DNA from: Phenylobacterium sp.
Lineage (GTDB): Bacteria > Pseudomonadota > Alphaproteobacteria > Caulobacterales > Caulobacteraceae
Reading direction: 5' to 3'
DNA length: 64,000 bases
Assembly (NCBI RefSeq): GCF_030680185.1
Contig: NZ_JAUXVZ010000054.1
Coordinates: 171,121 to 235,120, forward strand
The translations under genes and the position numbers were made by a program. The notes under the pieces are model-generated. The model saw only the letters and a program-made list of their open reading frames with translations, did not search any database and was not told where the DNA came from. This document shows, piece after piece, positions 1 through 8,708 of the stretch (positions are counted from its first letter, which is position 1; each line of letters starts with the position of its first letter).

Positions 1-337
1 CGACCCCGGTCACCTCGCGGGCCGGGCAACCGAAGTTGATGTCGATGATCTCGGCGCCGGCCTTGGCCGCCAGCCGGGCGCCCTGGGCCATGGTCGCCGG
101 GTCTCGCCCGACCAATTGAACCACCATCAGGGGCAGGCCCTCGCCGACCGCGGCGCGGCGGACCACGTCAGGCCGGCCACGGGCGAATTCGTCCGACGCG
201 ACCATTTCCGTGGCCACATAGGGGGCGCCCAGGCGACTGGCCGCGCGACGAAATGGAAGGTCGGATACGCCGGTCATGGGCGCGATCCAGACGCGCCCGC
301 CAACCTCAATTTCCCCGACCTTGAGCTTATTGCCCAT
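1..337 (-). CDS. dusB: tRNA-dihydrouridine synthase DusB, N-terminal part
   Basis: The gene is cut by the left window edge, so only the first 112 residues are visible. The product is a flavin enzyme that reduces uridine to dihydrouridine in tRNA. Visible hallmarks are an IAPMTGVSD motif near residue 20 (FMN-binding start of the TIM barrel), VQLVGRDP, and INFGCPAREVTG, which holds the catalytic Cys. The ATG at 335-337 gives MGNKLKVGEIEV, a normal Dus start. It is divergent from ispDF with a 90-base gap. In related alphaproteobacteria dusB (nifR3) heads the ntrBC operon, so ntrB would be expected beyond the edge; this is inference. Confidence 0.93.
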   Translation of the reverse strand, partial: MGNKLKVGEIEVGGRVWIAPMTGVSDLPFRRAASRLGAPYVATEMVASDEFARGRPDVVRRAAVGEGLPLMVVQLVGRDPATMAQGARLAAKAGAEIIDINFGCPAREVTGV

Positions 338-357
338 TTTATGATCACCCTTACCGC

Positions 358-371
358 TGCCTTTTTAGGCA
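358..371. other. short inverted repeat in the dusB/ispDF divergent gap
   Basis: TGCCT and AGGCA are separated by TTTT, a 5-bp palindrome in the 90-base region between two divergent genes. It could be a small operator or simply chance; no known binding motif is recognised. Confidence 0.25.
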
Positions 372-427
372 ATTTGTGCGGCGCCGTAAAGCCTGGACAA
401 CAGGCCTTGGCGCCCTAAACACGCCGC

Positions 428-1576
428 ATGAGCTTTTCGGCCATAGTTGTCGCCGCGGGAAGCGGGACCCGCGCGGGCGCAGGGACGCCTAAGGCCTGGC
501 GCCCGCTGGGCGGACGGGCGGTGGCTCGCTGGTCGATTGAGGCCCTTTTGGCGGCCGGCGCCGATGAGGTCGTGGTGGCGGTGGCGGCCGACATGGTCGA
601 GACCGCAAGGACGGCCTTGCACGGGCTTCCCAACATCACCCTGGTCGAGGGCGGCGCCACCCGATCCGGTTCGGTCAGGGCTGCGCTGGCGGCCGTCCCG
701 CCGCATCGGCAAGATCGGCCTGTCCTCATCCACGACGCCGCCCGCCCCTTCCTTAGCCGAGACCATGTGTCGCAGGCGCTGGGCGCCCTCGCCCAGGCCG
801 ATGGGGCGATCCTCGCCCTGCCGCTCGCCGATACGCTCAAGCGGCAGGCTGACGGCGTCCTTGAGACCCCGTCCCGCGAGGGGTTGTGGCGCGCCCAGAC
901 CCCCCAGGCCTTCGCCCATGATCGACTGAGCGCCGCCTACGCCGTCTGGCCCGGCGACCAGGAGCCGACGGACGACGCCCAGGTGATGACCGCCGCCGGT
1001 GGCGCGGTGGCGATCTGTCCCGGCGATCCCTTGCTGTTCAAGCTGACCTATCCAGAGGACTTCGCCATGGCCGAACGACTCGCGAGCGGCGCCCGGCTGG
1101 TTCGCACGGGCCAGGGATTTGACGCCCACCGCTGGGGTCCCGGCGACGCCGTCTGGCTCTGCGGCGTGCGCATCGACCACGACCAGACCCTGATCGGCCA
1201 CTCCGACGCCGACGCCGGCCTTCACGCCCTGACGGACGCCCTGCTCGGGGCCATCGGCGCTGGCGACATCGGCGAGCACTTCCCACCCAGCGATCCCCAG
1301 TGGCGAGGCGCGTCGTCCGACCAGTTCCTGGCTCACGCCGCCCAGCTGGTGCGCAGCCGCGGCGGCGAGATCATCAACGTGGACGTCACCCTGATCTGCG
1401 AGCGGCCCAAGATCCGGCCGCATCGGGACGCCATGCGCGCGCGCCTCGCCGAGATCCTCGGCCTCCCCGAAGACCGGATCAGCGTCAAGGCCACCACCAC
1501 CGAGGGCATGGGCTTCACCGGCCGGCAGGAAGGCCTCGCCGCCCAGGCCCTGGCCACCGTCGAGACGCCGCGCTAG
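428..1576 (+). CDS. ispDF: bifunctional IspD/IspF, MEP isoprenoid pathway
   Basis: A 382-residue fusion of two enzymes of the non-mevalonate pathway. The N-terminal half is IspD (CDP-ME synthase), with the nucleotide-binding AAGSGTR at residues 9-15 and HDAARPF near 102-108. The C-terminal half is IspF (MECDP synthase), which begins about residue 225 with GQGFDAHR (metal ligands Asp232 and His234), HSDADAGLHALTDALLGA near 258 and ATTTEGMGFTG near the end. The fusion is typical of alphaproteobacteria. IspE, the intervening step, is not in this window. dxr, the first committed step of the same pathway, lies at 41.6 kb. It is convergent with the next gene, with a 21-base gap. Confidence 0.96.
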   Translation: MSFSAIVVAAGSGTRAGAGTPKAWRPLGGRAVARWSIEALLAAGADEVVVAVAADMVETARTALHGLPNITLVEGGATRSGSVRAALAAVPPHRQDRPVLIHDAARPFLSRDHVSQALGALAQADGAILALPLADTLKRQADGVLETPSREGLWRAQTPQAFAHDRLSAAYAVWPGDQEPTDDAQVMTAAGGAVAICPGDPLLFKLTYPEDFAMAERLASGARLVRTGQGFDAHRWGPGDAVWLCGVRIDHDQTLIGHSDADAGLHALTDALLGAIGAGDIGEHFPPSDPQWRGASSDQFLAHAAQLVRSRGGEIINVDVTLICERPKIRPHRDAMRARLAEILGLPEDRISVKATTTEGMGFTGRQEGLAAQALATVETPR

Positions 1577-1597
1577 CGCCTCACGCCCTAGCGCCTC

Positions 1598-3853
1598 TCA
1601 GGGCAGCCAGGCCCAGATCTCCTTCATCCGCGCATACATCGCCCCGGGCAGGTTGGTGTAGGCGTCGGTCCAGGGGGCGGCCAGGGTCGGATCGATCGGG
1701 TCCCAGCGGACATCGTTCTCGTAGGGCTCAAGCGCCGCCTCGGACCGGGCCACGATCACCACATCCTCAGACGACTCCCAGAGCGGCGGGCTTTCATAGG
1801 CTGCGGCGTGACGTTGCAGCAGACCCACGCCGCCCGCCGCCTCAACCACCGCCATGGCCGGCGAGATCAGGTCGAGGTTGCGGTTCGAGAGGTGCATGAT
1901 CAGCACCCCGTCGGGCTTCAACCGCGCCAGATACATCCGCACCGCCTCCACCGTCAGCAGGTGGGCCGGCACCGCGTCCGAGGAGAAGGCGTCAAGCAGC
2001 AGCAGATCGAACTGGCCCTCGGGCTGATCCTGCAGGGTCAGGCGCGCATCGCCGATCACATAGTCGATCGGCCCCTTGGCGCATTCGGTGGTGTAGGTGA
2101 AATAGGCCGGGTCATTGGCGATGCGGACCATCATCGGATCGATCTCGAAGAAGGTCATCCGATCTTCCGGTCGTACAAAGGCCGCCACCGTCCCTGTCCC
2201 CAGGCCGACGGCGCCAATGGTCAGGCTGGCCTTTTCAGCGCGTTTTGCGGCGAACACCTGTCCGATCGGCGTCTCGGGCGCATAGTAGACGATGGGACGA
2301 CAGCGATGTTCCGGGGCCCTCGCCTGGGCCCCGTGCAGGGTGGTGCCGTGGGCGAGCATATGGACCGTGCCGCCCAGCGCCTCGACCGGCATCACCGACT
2401 GGCGTGCGACCCCGAAGAAGCTGCGCCATTGCTGACGCACATCGACCCGGTCGCCGACCATCTGGGCGGAGATCAGCAGCATGGTGATGGTGGCGAAGAA
2501 GAGCACCGTGCTCCGCCGGATGAGAAAGGCGGCGACGGTGACCACGCCCAGCAGGATGCGAACGACCGACTCGCTGCCGGCATAGAGGCCTGCCAGGACA
2601 GGCGCGACCGCCAGAGCGACGACGGCGATGGCGAAGAGGCCCCAGCGCCAGGCCTTGTCCGTCGCCATCTCCCAGGGCCGGCCCAGACAGGCCAGGGCCA
2701 GGACCAGGGGATATTCCCAGACATTGACGAAAATCACCGGCGCGACGAAGGCGTTGAACCCGCCCCCCAGCACGCCGCCGATGGACAGGCACAGGTAGAA
2801 TTCTGTGAGCCGGCTGGGCGGCGGGCGGCGCTCCACCAGGGTCTGGTGGCACACCAGCGCCGTCAGGAAGAATGCCGCCAGGTGAATCCCCAGCTGAAGC
2901 AGCAGATTGGTGGTGTGGAACGGCATGATCACGGCGCAGGCCGCCAGCGCCGCCGCGTGGAACAGCAGCCCGACACGCCGGGAAATCAGCGGCCGATCCT
3001 GGAAGGCGATGACGAAGGTCAGCAGATAGAGCGCCAAAGGCACGACCCAGATGAAGGGCGCCGAAGCGACGTCGGTCGTGATGTGGGTCGTGACCCCCAG
3101 CATCAGGCTGGACGGAATGGCCGCCAGACCGATCCAGATCAGGCGGGTCCGCCATGGCCTGATCGGCGCCAGATCCTGGCCATCGGCCTCGACGGCGACC
3201 GCCGCGGCGACCTGGGACGGGGCGCGGGCGACCATCAGGCCCAGACACGCCATCAAGACGACGAAGCCGCCATAGCCCAGGCTCCAGGCGATGGTCTGGG
3301 CCTGGACCGCCAGGGTCGGCTCGACGGCGATGGGATAGCCCAGCAGGGCGATCAAGCTGCCGAGATTGCTGGCGGCGTACAGCACATAGGGGCCCCGCCC
3401 TTCCCCCTCCCGATAGATGCGCGCGTGCCAGGCCTGCGCGAGCGGAGCCGTCGCCGAGAGCACGGCGAAGGGCGCCCCCACCATCAAGCCCAAGGCGCCG
3501 AGCAGCCACAGCGCTGGATGATCAGAGGTCGGCGGCCCCAACATCTCGTGCACGCGCAGCGGCAGCACCAGAGCGGCTATCAGCAGGGCTGCGCCATGGA
3601 TCATCGCCTGACGGCGCACCGACCCGGCTCTTTGCAACAGGTGGGCATAGGCGTAGCCGACCAGCAGGGCGGCCTGGAAGAAGGCCATGCTGGTGTTCCA
3701 CACCGCCGGCGTGCCCCCCATGAGCGGCAGGAGCAGCTTGGCGGCCATGGGCTGGACCATGAACACAAGCGTGGCGCTGGCGAAGACAGTGACGCCGAAC
3801 AGGGCCGGCGCGACGGCGGGGGCGGCCTGGGGATGAGGCGCTGACAGGCTCAT
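1598..3853 (-). CDS. fused membrane (MFS-like) / spermidine-synthase-like protein
   Basis: 751 residues. The first 500 or so are strongly hydrophobic with roughly a dozen membrane segments, starting near residue 20 (FASATLVFMVQPMAAKLLLP). The C-terminal third is a soluble SAM-type Rossmann domain with GAVGLGTGTVA at about residues 543-553, the acidic loop FFEIDP, and LLLDAFSSDAVPAHLLT at about 613-629. This matches the family annotated as fused MFS/spermidine synthase. Whether it makes polyamines is unknown; members are often annotated by domain only. It has a single-gene transcript with convergent ispDF on one side and divergent cinA on the other. Start MSLSAPHP is the only plausible ATG. 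Confidence 0.85.
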   Translation of the reverse strand: MSLSAPHPQAAPAVAPALFGVTVFASATLVFMVQPMAAKLLLPLMGGTPAVWNTSMAFFQAALLVGYAYAHLLQRAGSVRRQAMIHGAALLIAALVLPLRVHEMLGPPTSDHPALWLLGALGLMVGAPFAVLSATAPLAQAWHARIYREGEGRGPYVLYAASNLGSLIALLGYPIAVEPTLAVQAQTIAWSLGYGGFVVLMACLGLMVARAPSQVAAAVAVEADGQDLAPIRPWRTRLIWIGLAAIPSSLMLGVTTHITTDVASAPFIWVVPLALYLLTFVIAFQDRPLISRRVGLLFHAAALAACAVIMPFHTTNLLLQLGIHLAAFFLTALVCHQTLVERRPPPSRLTEFYLCLSIGGVLGGGFNAFVAPVIFVNVWEYPLVLALACLGRPWEMATDKAWRWGLFAIAVVALAVAPVLAGLYAGSESVVRILLGVVTVAAFLIRRSTVLFFATITMLLISAQMVGDRVDVRQQWRSFFGVARQSVMPVEALGGTVHMLAHGTTLHGAQARAPEHRCRPIVYYAPETPIGQVFAAKRAEKASLTIGAVGLGTGTVAAFVRPEDRMTFFEIDPMMVRIANDPAYFTYTTECAKGPIDYVIGDARLTLQDQPEGQFDLLLLDAFSSDAVPAHLLTVEAVRMYLARLKPDGVLIMHLSNRNLDLISPAMAVVEAAGGVGLLQRHAAAYESPPLWESSEDVVIVARSEAALEPYENDVRWDPIDPTLAAPWTDAYTNLPGAMYARMKEIWAWLP

Positions 3854-3946
3854 CGCGCCGATTCGGCTTGTAAGGTCATGTCCGGCAATGGTGTGGTCTG
3901 CGCAGCCCGGCGCCTAGCGCCTTACTGATGTTGCGTCGGAGTGCCC

Positions 3947-4444
3947 ATGTTTTCCTTGGAAATCGAGACCTTGGCCCGCCTGCTGATCGACGAAGCGCGA
4001 CAGAAGTCCCTGCGAATCGTCACCGCCGAGAGCTGCACCGGCGGGCTGGTCAGCGCCGCCATCTGCGCGATTCCCGGCGCATCGGACGTCCTGGACCGGG
4101 GTTTCGTCACCTATTCCAACCGGGCCAAGCAGGAGATGCTGGGCGTTCCCGGCGACCTGATCGCCGACCTCGGTGCGGTGTCCGAGCCGGTGGCGCGGAT
4201 GATGGCCGAAGGCGCCCTGGAGAACTCCAACGCTCACCTGGCCGTGGCCATCACCGGCATCGCCGGCCCCGACGGCGGCACGCGGATGAAGCCGGTGGGC
4301 ACGGTCCACATCGCCACGGCGCGGACCAATCACGGCCTGACCCATCGGGCTGAGCTGTTCGAGTTCGAGACCCGGTTCGAAATCCAGCAGGCGGCCGCCC
4401 AGGCGGCCTTGGAGATGCTCCGCGAGCGCCTGAGCCAGTCCTAG
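3947..4444 (+). CDS. CinA-family amidohydrolase (NMN deamidase-like, PncC type)
   Basis: 165 residues, corresponding to the stand-alone C-terminal domain of CinA. The family hydrolyses nicotinamide mononucleotide to the acid form in pyridine nucleotide salvage. Motifs are TAESCTGG at residues 26-33 (conserved Ser/Cys region), an ITGIAGPDGGT block, and KPVGTVHIA. Two starts are possible: GTG at 3941 and ATG at 3947. I choose ATG because a CGGAG ribosome site at 3937-3941 is five bases upstream and overlaps the GTG. The stop codon overlaps the stop of the convergent RatA-like gene in a shared CTAG at 4441-4444. Confidence 0.88.
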   Translation: MFSLEIETLARLLIDEARQKSLRIVTAESCTGGLVSAAICAIPGASDVLDRGFVTYSNRAKQEMLGVPGDLIADLGAVSEPVARMMAEGALENSNAHLAVAITGIAGPDGGTRMKPVGTVHIATARTNHGLTHRAELFEFETRFEIQQAAAQAALEMLRERLSQS

Positions 4445-4914
4445 GCCGCGGGATCGTCTGCGACCGCTGGCGGACCATACAACGCGCTGGCCCGGGCCTC
4501 GAAACAGCCGATCAGCCGGTCCACCGCCTGGTGGAAATTGGCGCTCAGGAGCGCCGCCAGCAGGCGGGACTTGAACTCGAAATCGATTTCGAACTCGATC
4601 TTCGTCCCCGCGGGGTCGTCGTGGAACCGCCAGCGGTTCTCCAGTCGCTTGAATGGGCCGGAGATCAGCCCGACCTGGATGGTGCGCGCCTTGGCGTCGC
4701 GGCGCACGCGGGTGGAGAAGCGTTCCTTCAGGAAAGAGAAGCCGACGGCGACCTCGGCGTCCAGCATATCGACGCCCTCCCCGACCGCACGCTGGTTCCA
4801 GGTCCGCATGCCCGTGATCCAGGGCACGAATTCCGGATAGCGCGCCACATCGCCGACAAGCGCGAACAACTGGTCGGGTCCATAGGGCAGGACTTTAGTG
4901 ACGCGGTGATGCAA
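4441..4914 (-). CDS. RatA/COQ10-like START-domain protein
   Basis: 157 residues with the SRPBCC/START lipid-binding fold. The N-terminus HHRVTKVLPYGPDQLFALVGDVARYPEFVPW (seen in two parts around residues 2-32) is characteristic of the group annotated as COQ10 or RatA toxin. Homologues bind ubiquinone; the ribosome-toxin name comes from E. coli and may not apply here. No ATG exists before conserved sequence, so translation probably starts at TTG 4912-4914, eight bases after the lipA stop. The lipA-ratA order is common in alphaproteobacteria. It ends inside the CTAG shared with cinA. Confidence 0.82.
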   Translation of the reverse strand: MHHRVTKVLPYGPDQLFALVGDVARYPEFVPWITGMRTWNQRAVGEGVDMLDAEVAVGFSFLKERFSTRVRRDAKARTIQVGLISGPFKRLENRWRFHDDPAGTKIEFEIDFEFKSRLLAALLSANFHQAVDRLIGCFEARASALYGPPAVADDPAA

Positions 4915-4922
4915 GGGGAACT

Positions 4923-5909
4923 CTAGGCCCGGACCGAAGCCTGGGCGGCTAGGCGCGCCTCCTGCGCATGGCGGGCGGCCTGCAGCTTGGCGAAGTCCTC
5001 GCCCGCATGGTGCGACGAGCGGGTGAGCGGACTGGCCGAGACCATCAGGAAACCCTTGGCCCGGGCGATCTCTTCGTAGCCGGCGAACTCTTCGGGCGTC
5101 ACATAGCGGTCGATGGCCGCGTGCTTGCGGGTCGGCTGCAGGTATTGGCCGATGGTCAGGAAATCGACGCCGGCCGAGCGCATGTCGTCCATCACCTGCA
5201 TGACCTCCTCCTTGCTCTCGCCAAGGCCGACCATCAGGCCGGACTTGGTGAACTGCGCCGGGTCGCGTTCTTTGACGCGCTCCAGCAGCCGCAGGGAGTT
5301 GTAGTAGCGTGCGCCGGGGCGGATGGAGAGATAGAGCCGCGGCACGGTCTCCAGGTTGTGGTTGAAGACGTCCGGACGGGCGTCGATGATGGTCTCCACC
5401 GCGCTCAAGGGCTTGCGAAGGAAGTCCGGCGTCAGGATCTCCACCGTCGCCCCTGGCGCCGCAGCGCGGATCGCGCGCACCACTTCGGCGAAGTGCCAGG
5501 CGCCGCCATCGGCCAGGTCGTCGCGGTCCACCGAGGTGATGACGACGTGCTTCAGCCCCATCTTGGCCACCGCATCGCCGACCCGCGCGGGCTCGGTGGG
5601 ATCCAGCGCCCCGGGCTTGCCGGTGGTGACGTTGCAGAAGGCGCAGGCCCGGGTGCAGATCTCGCCCATGATCATCATGGTGGCGTGGCTCTGCGACCAG
5701 CACTCGCCGATATTCGGACAGGCGGCCTCTTCGCAGACTGTGACGAGGCCGTGGGCCTTCACCACCTCGCGGGTGGCGGCATAGCCGGCCGAGCCCGGGG
5801 CGCGAACCCGCAGCCATTCCGGCTTGCGCAGCAGCGGCGTGTCGGGGCGCGCCTGCTTTTCGGGGTGGCGGGGACGCGGGCGGGCCAGATTGTCGATGAC
5901 GACGGTCAT
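4923..5909 (-). CDS. lipA: lipoyl synthase
   Basis: A 328-residue radical-SAM enzyme that inserts two sulfurs into octanoyl groups on lipoyl domains, such as those of PdhB and PdhC encoded 5-7 kb away. Both iron-sulfur cluster motifs are present: the auxiliary cluster [12 protein letters not shown] (C-x4-C-x5-C) and the radical-[11 protein letters not shown] (CxxxCxxC). The open frame extends to 6074, but the upstream part is Arg-rich with no family similarity, so [13 protein letters not shown] at 5909 is the start. It sits in an operon with the downstream RatA-like gene. It is divergent from the lipoprotein gene at 5998. Confidence 0.96.
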   Translation of the reverse strand: MTVVIDNLARPRPRHPEKQARPDTPLLRKPEWLRVRAPGSAGYAATREVVKAHGLVTVCEEAACPNIGECWSQSHATMMIMGEICTRACAFCNVTTGKPGALDPTEPARVGDAVAKMGLKHVVITSVDRDDLADGGAWHFAEVVRAIRAAAPGATVEILTPDFLRKPLSAVETIIDARPDVFNHNLETVPRLYLSIRPGARYYNSLRLLERVKERDPAQFTKSGLMVGLGESKEEVMQVMDDMRSAGVDFLTIGQYLQPTRKHAAIDRYVTPEEFAGYEEIARAKGFLMVSASPLTRSSHHAGEDFAKLQAARHAQEARLAAQASVRA

Positions 5910-5997
5910 AGGGCTTAGATCGGCTCTCAACGGCCTCGGATCAAGCCGTGATTGCGCGCACTTGCGTCGCAGGGGGCGCATAGGCTGAAACTGCGCC

Positions 5998-7023
5998 ATG
6001 CGTCGCGCCCTCCTCCTCATCGCCGCCCTGGTTCTGGCGGCCTGCGATCCGGGCCAGGGGCGCGAAGCCTTCACCGACAGCCGGCCGCCGCCCAGCCTGT
6101 CGCCACGCTTCCTGGCCCCCGAAGGCTGGGCCTGGGGGGTGGTCCAGGCCGAGGGCCAGCCTCAGCTGCGCTATGGGGTGTCCTCACCGGTGGCCGTCGG
6201 GACCCGCGCCCAGGTGCTGATCGTGCCGGCCTATGGCGAATCGGGCGAGGTCTGGTTCGAGACGGCGCGACAGCTGAACGCCCGCGGCTATGCGGTCTGG
6301 GTGCTTGAGCGCGCCGGCCAGGGCGGCTCTGGCCGCTATCTCAGCCCCCACGACCTGGGTCACACCGACGGCTTCGAGGCTGGCGCAGAGGCGGTGCGAA
6401 GCCTCATCGCTGGCGCCATTCGTCCCGATGACGACGTTCCCCTCATCCTGCTGGGCGCCGGCGACGCGGCGCTCACCGCCGTGATGGCCGCCCAGGGCGG
6501 CGCGGCGATCGACGCCATGATCCTCAGCGGCCCGGACTTCCGACCGCAGGCGGCGCCCAAACGATGGGAGTCCCTGGCCAGCCGCGTCGGGCTCGCCCGA
6601 GCGCCCGCGCCAGGCTGGCGCGCCTGGAGCCGCGAGGCCCCCGACGATCACGCCGCCGGCGTCGCCTCCGATCCGTGGCGCGGCAAGGTGCGTCACGCCT
6701 GGCAAACGGCCAATCCCGATCTGAGGCTGACCGGGCCAAGTCTCGGCTGGGCGGCGGCGCAGTCCAGGGCCCTGGCGCAGATCCTGGCGGCCCCCGCCTT
6801 GAGCATGCCGGTCTTGATCCTTGGTCCCGCCGAAGGGGCTGACGCCGCCCAGACCTTCTGCGCGACGCTGGCGGCCTGCGAGTACATCGCCACCCAGGAT
6901 CCGGGCACGGCGCTGCATCTGGGCGAAGACTCCCACCGAACACTCTGGTTTGAAACGATAACGGACCACCTAGCCCAGGCGGCGAGCCAGGCGCGCGCCG
7001 TGAGGCCCGCCCCTGGCGCATGA
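5998..7023 (+). CDS. lipoprotein with alpha/beta-hydrolase fold, nucleophile missing
   Basis: 341 residues. A signal peptide ends in the lipobox LVLAAC (Cys16), so the product is probably a membrane-anchored lipoprotein. The body resembles lysophospholipase/alpha-beta hydrolases: [12 protein letters not shown] (oxyanion region, about residue 78), [16 protein letters not shown], and a nucleophile-elbow position that reads LLGAGDAAL (about residues 152-160) instead of GxSxG. The usual serine position is Gly. A late His (DSHRTLWFE) is retained. It may be a pseudoenzyme or use different chemistry. It lies directly upstream of an acyl ligase on the same strand with a 126-base gap, so a lipid-related role is possible but inferred. 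Confidence 0.7.
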   Translation: MRRALLLIAALVLAACDPGQGREAFTDSRPPPSLSPRFLAPEGWAWGVVQAEGQPQLRYGVSSPVAVGTRAQVLIVPAYGESGEVWFETARQLNARGYAVWVLERAGQGGSGRYLSPHDLGHTDGFEAGAEAVRSLIAGAIRPDDDVPLILLGAGDAALTAVMAAQGGAAIDAMILSGPDFRPQAAPKRWESLASRVGLARAPAPGWRAWSREAPDDHAAGVASDPWRGKVRHAWQTANPDLRLTGPSLGWAAAQSRALAQILAAPALSMPVLILGPAEGADAAQTFCATLAACEYIATQDPGTALHLGEDSHRTLWFETITDHLAQAASQARAVRPAPGA

Positions 7024-7149
7024 TGCGCCCCGCTGGCTGACGCCGCATGCGCACACAGCTTCCCAAGCCTGTCGGGCGCCTCTACCGTCCGGCGCAACAA
7101 GACGGGCGCCGACGCGAATGGGCGCTCACCTGCCGGAGGACCTCAGCCC

Positions 7150-8706
7150 TTGACCCGTGATTTCGATCCGCGCGACGCCCAGGTCTCGATCTTCGACGCC
7201 CTCATCGAGGCCCGCACCAAATTCGGGGCCAAGACGGCGATCCTCGAGGACCAGGAGCGCAATCCGCTCACCTATACCGACCTGATCCGCGCCGCCTTCG
7301 CCCTGGGCCGAAAGATCTCGGGCTTCACCACCAAGGGCGAGCGGGTCGGCGTGATGCTGCCGTCCAGCGCCGGCGGGGTGGTGACCTTCTTCGCCCTGCA
7401 CGCCATCGGCCGCACGCCGACCATGCTCAACTTCACCGCCGGGATTCGCAACCTGAAGGCCGCCTGCGAGCTGGCCGGGGTCAAGACGGTGCTGACCTCC
7501 CACCGCTTTGTCGAGCAGGGCAAGCTGCACGACCTGATCGACGCCCTGGAGCCGATCACGCGGGTCGTCTATCTGGAAGACGTCCGGGAAAAGGTCGGCG
7601 CCGCCGACAAGCTGTTCGCAGCCGCCGGCGGGTTCCTGCCGAAACAGCTCAGCGCCTCAAGCAAGCCGTCCGATCCGGGCGTGATCCTATTCACCTCCGG
7701 CAGCTTCGGCGCGCCCCGCGGCGTGGTGCTGACCCAGGCCAACCTGGTGGCCAACGCCCGCCAGATCGCCGCCCATATCGAACTCGATCCGGCCTGGGTG
7801 ATGTTCAACCCCCTGCCCATTTTCCACTGCTTCGGCCTGACCGGCGGGGTGCTGCTGCCGATCCTGAACGGCATGAAGGCCTTCCAGTACCCCTCGCCCC
7901 TGCACACCAAGCAGATCCCGCCGCTGATCCGCGACTCAGGCGCCTCGATCCTGCTGGCCACCGACACCTTCGTGAACCAGTACGCCCGGGCCGCCGAGCC
8001 TGGCGAGCTGTCGGGCCTGAAGTTCGTGGTCTGCGGGGCCGAGAAGGTGCGCGATGAAACCCACAACCTGATCGCCGAGCGGTTCGGCCCTATCCCCCTG
8101 CTGGAGGGCTATGGCGCGACGGAAGCCTCGCCTGTCATCGCAGTGAACAAGCCGACGGACAATCGCCGCGGCACGGTCGGCGGCGTCCTTCCCGGCGTCG
8201 AGACGCGGCTGGAACCGGTGAAGGGCATCCCGGGCGGCGGCCAGCTGTTCGTGCGCGGCCCGAACGTCATGGCCGGCTATCTGGCCGCCGACGGCACCAT
8301 CGAGCCCCCGGTGGACGGCTGGCACGACACCGGCGACGTGGTGAGCATCACCGACGACAACTGGATCAAGATCCTGGGCCGGGTGAAGCGCTTCGCCAAG
8401 GTGGGCGGCGAGATGGTCTCCCTGACCGCGGCCGAAGACCTGGCGGTCAGCGTCTGGCCCGAATGCCGACACGCGGTGATCGCCATGCCCGATGCGCGCA
8501 AGGGCGAGCGCCTGATCCTGCTGACCGACAAGCGCGACGCCTCCCCCGATCCGCTGATCGCCCACGCCAAGGCCATCGGGGCTTCGGAGCTGACCGTGCC
8601 GCGCAAGATCATCCGCATCCAGGAAATCCCCGTCCTGGGCACCGGTAAGACCGACTATGTGGCCATCCAGCGCATGGCCGAGGCCGAGCTACGCCGCACA
8701 GGCTGA
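7150..8706 (+). CDS. AMP-forming acyl-ACP/acyl-CoA ligase (Aas C-domain-like)
   Basis: 518-residue ANL-superfamily adenylating enzyme. Motif A3 appears as LFTSGSFGAPRGVVLT (about residues 180-195), A5 as EGYGATEASP (near 319-328), A7 as GWHDTGDVV, A8 as ILGRVKRFAKVGGEMVS, and A10 as PVLGTGKTDY with the catalytic Lys. The overall pattern resembles the synthetase half of bacterial Aas (2-acyl-GPE synthetase) without the acyltransferase half. The start is TTG at 7150, supported by GGAGGA at 7135-7140, nine bases upstream; no earlier ATG fits. It is convergent with lpdA, with two bases between the stops. Confidence 0.85.
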   Translation: MTRDFDPRDAQVSIFDALIEARTKFGAKTAILEDQERNPLTYTDLIRAAFALGRKISGFTTKGERVGVMLPSSAGGVVTFFALHAIGRTPTMLNFTAGIRNLKAACELAGVKTVLTSHRFVEQGKLHDLIDALEPITRVVYLEDVREKVGAADKLFAAAGGFLPKQLSASSKPSDPGVILFTSGSFGAPRGVVLTQANLVANARQIAAHIELDPAWVMFNPLPIFHCFGLTGGVLLPILNGMKAFQYPSPLHTKQIPPLIRDSGASILLATDTFVNQYARAAEPGELSGLKFVVCGAEKVRDETHNLIAERFGPIPLLEGYGATEASPVIAVNKPTDNRRGTVGGVLPGVETRLEPVKGIPGGGQLFVRGPNVMAGYLAADGTIEPPVDGWHDTGDVVSITDDNWIKILGRVKRFAKVGGEMVSLTAAEDLAVSVWPECRHAVIAMPDARKGERLILLTDKRDASPDPLIAHAKAIGASELTVPRKIIRIQEIPVLGTGKTDYVAIQRMAEAELRRTG

Positions 8707-8708
8707 GC

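Noticed and set aside
1808..3844. 678-codon plus-strand frame rich in Arg, Gln, His and Asp
   Set aside because: It is antisense to the fused spermidine-synthase-like gene; its composition is that of a codon shadow with no domain signature.
4359..4914. RatA toxin as part of a toxin-antitoxin system
   Set aside because: No antitoxin-like small gene is adjacent, and the lipA linkage and START fold favour a COQ10-like role.
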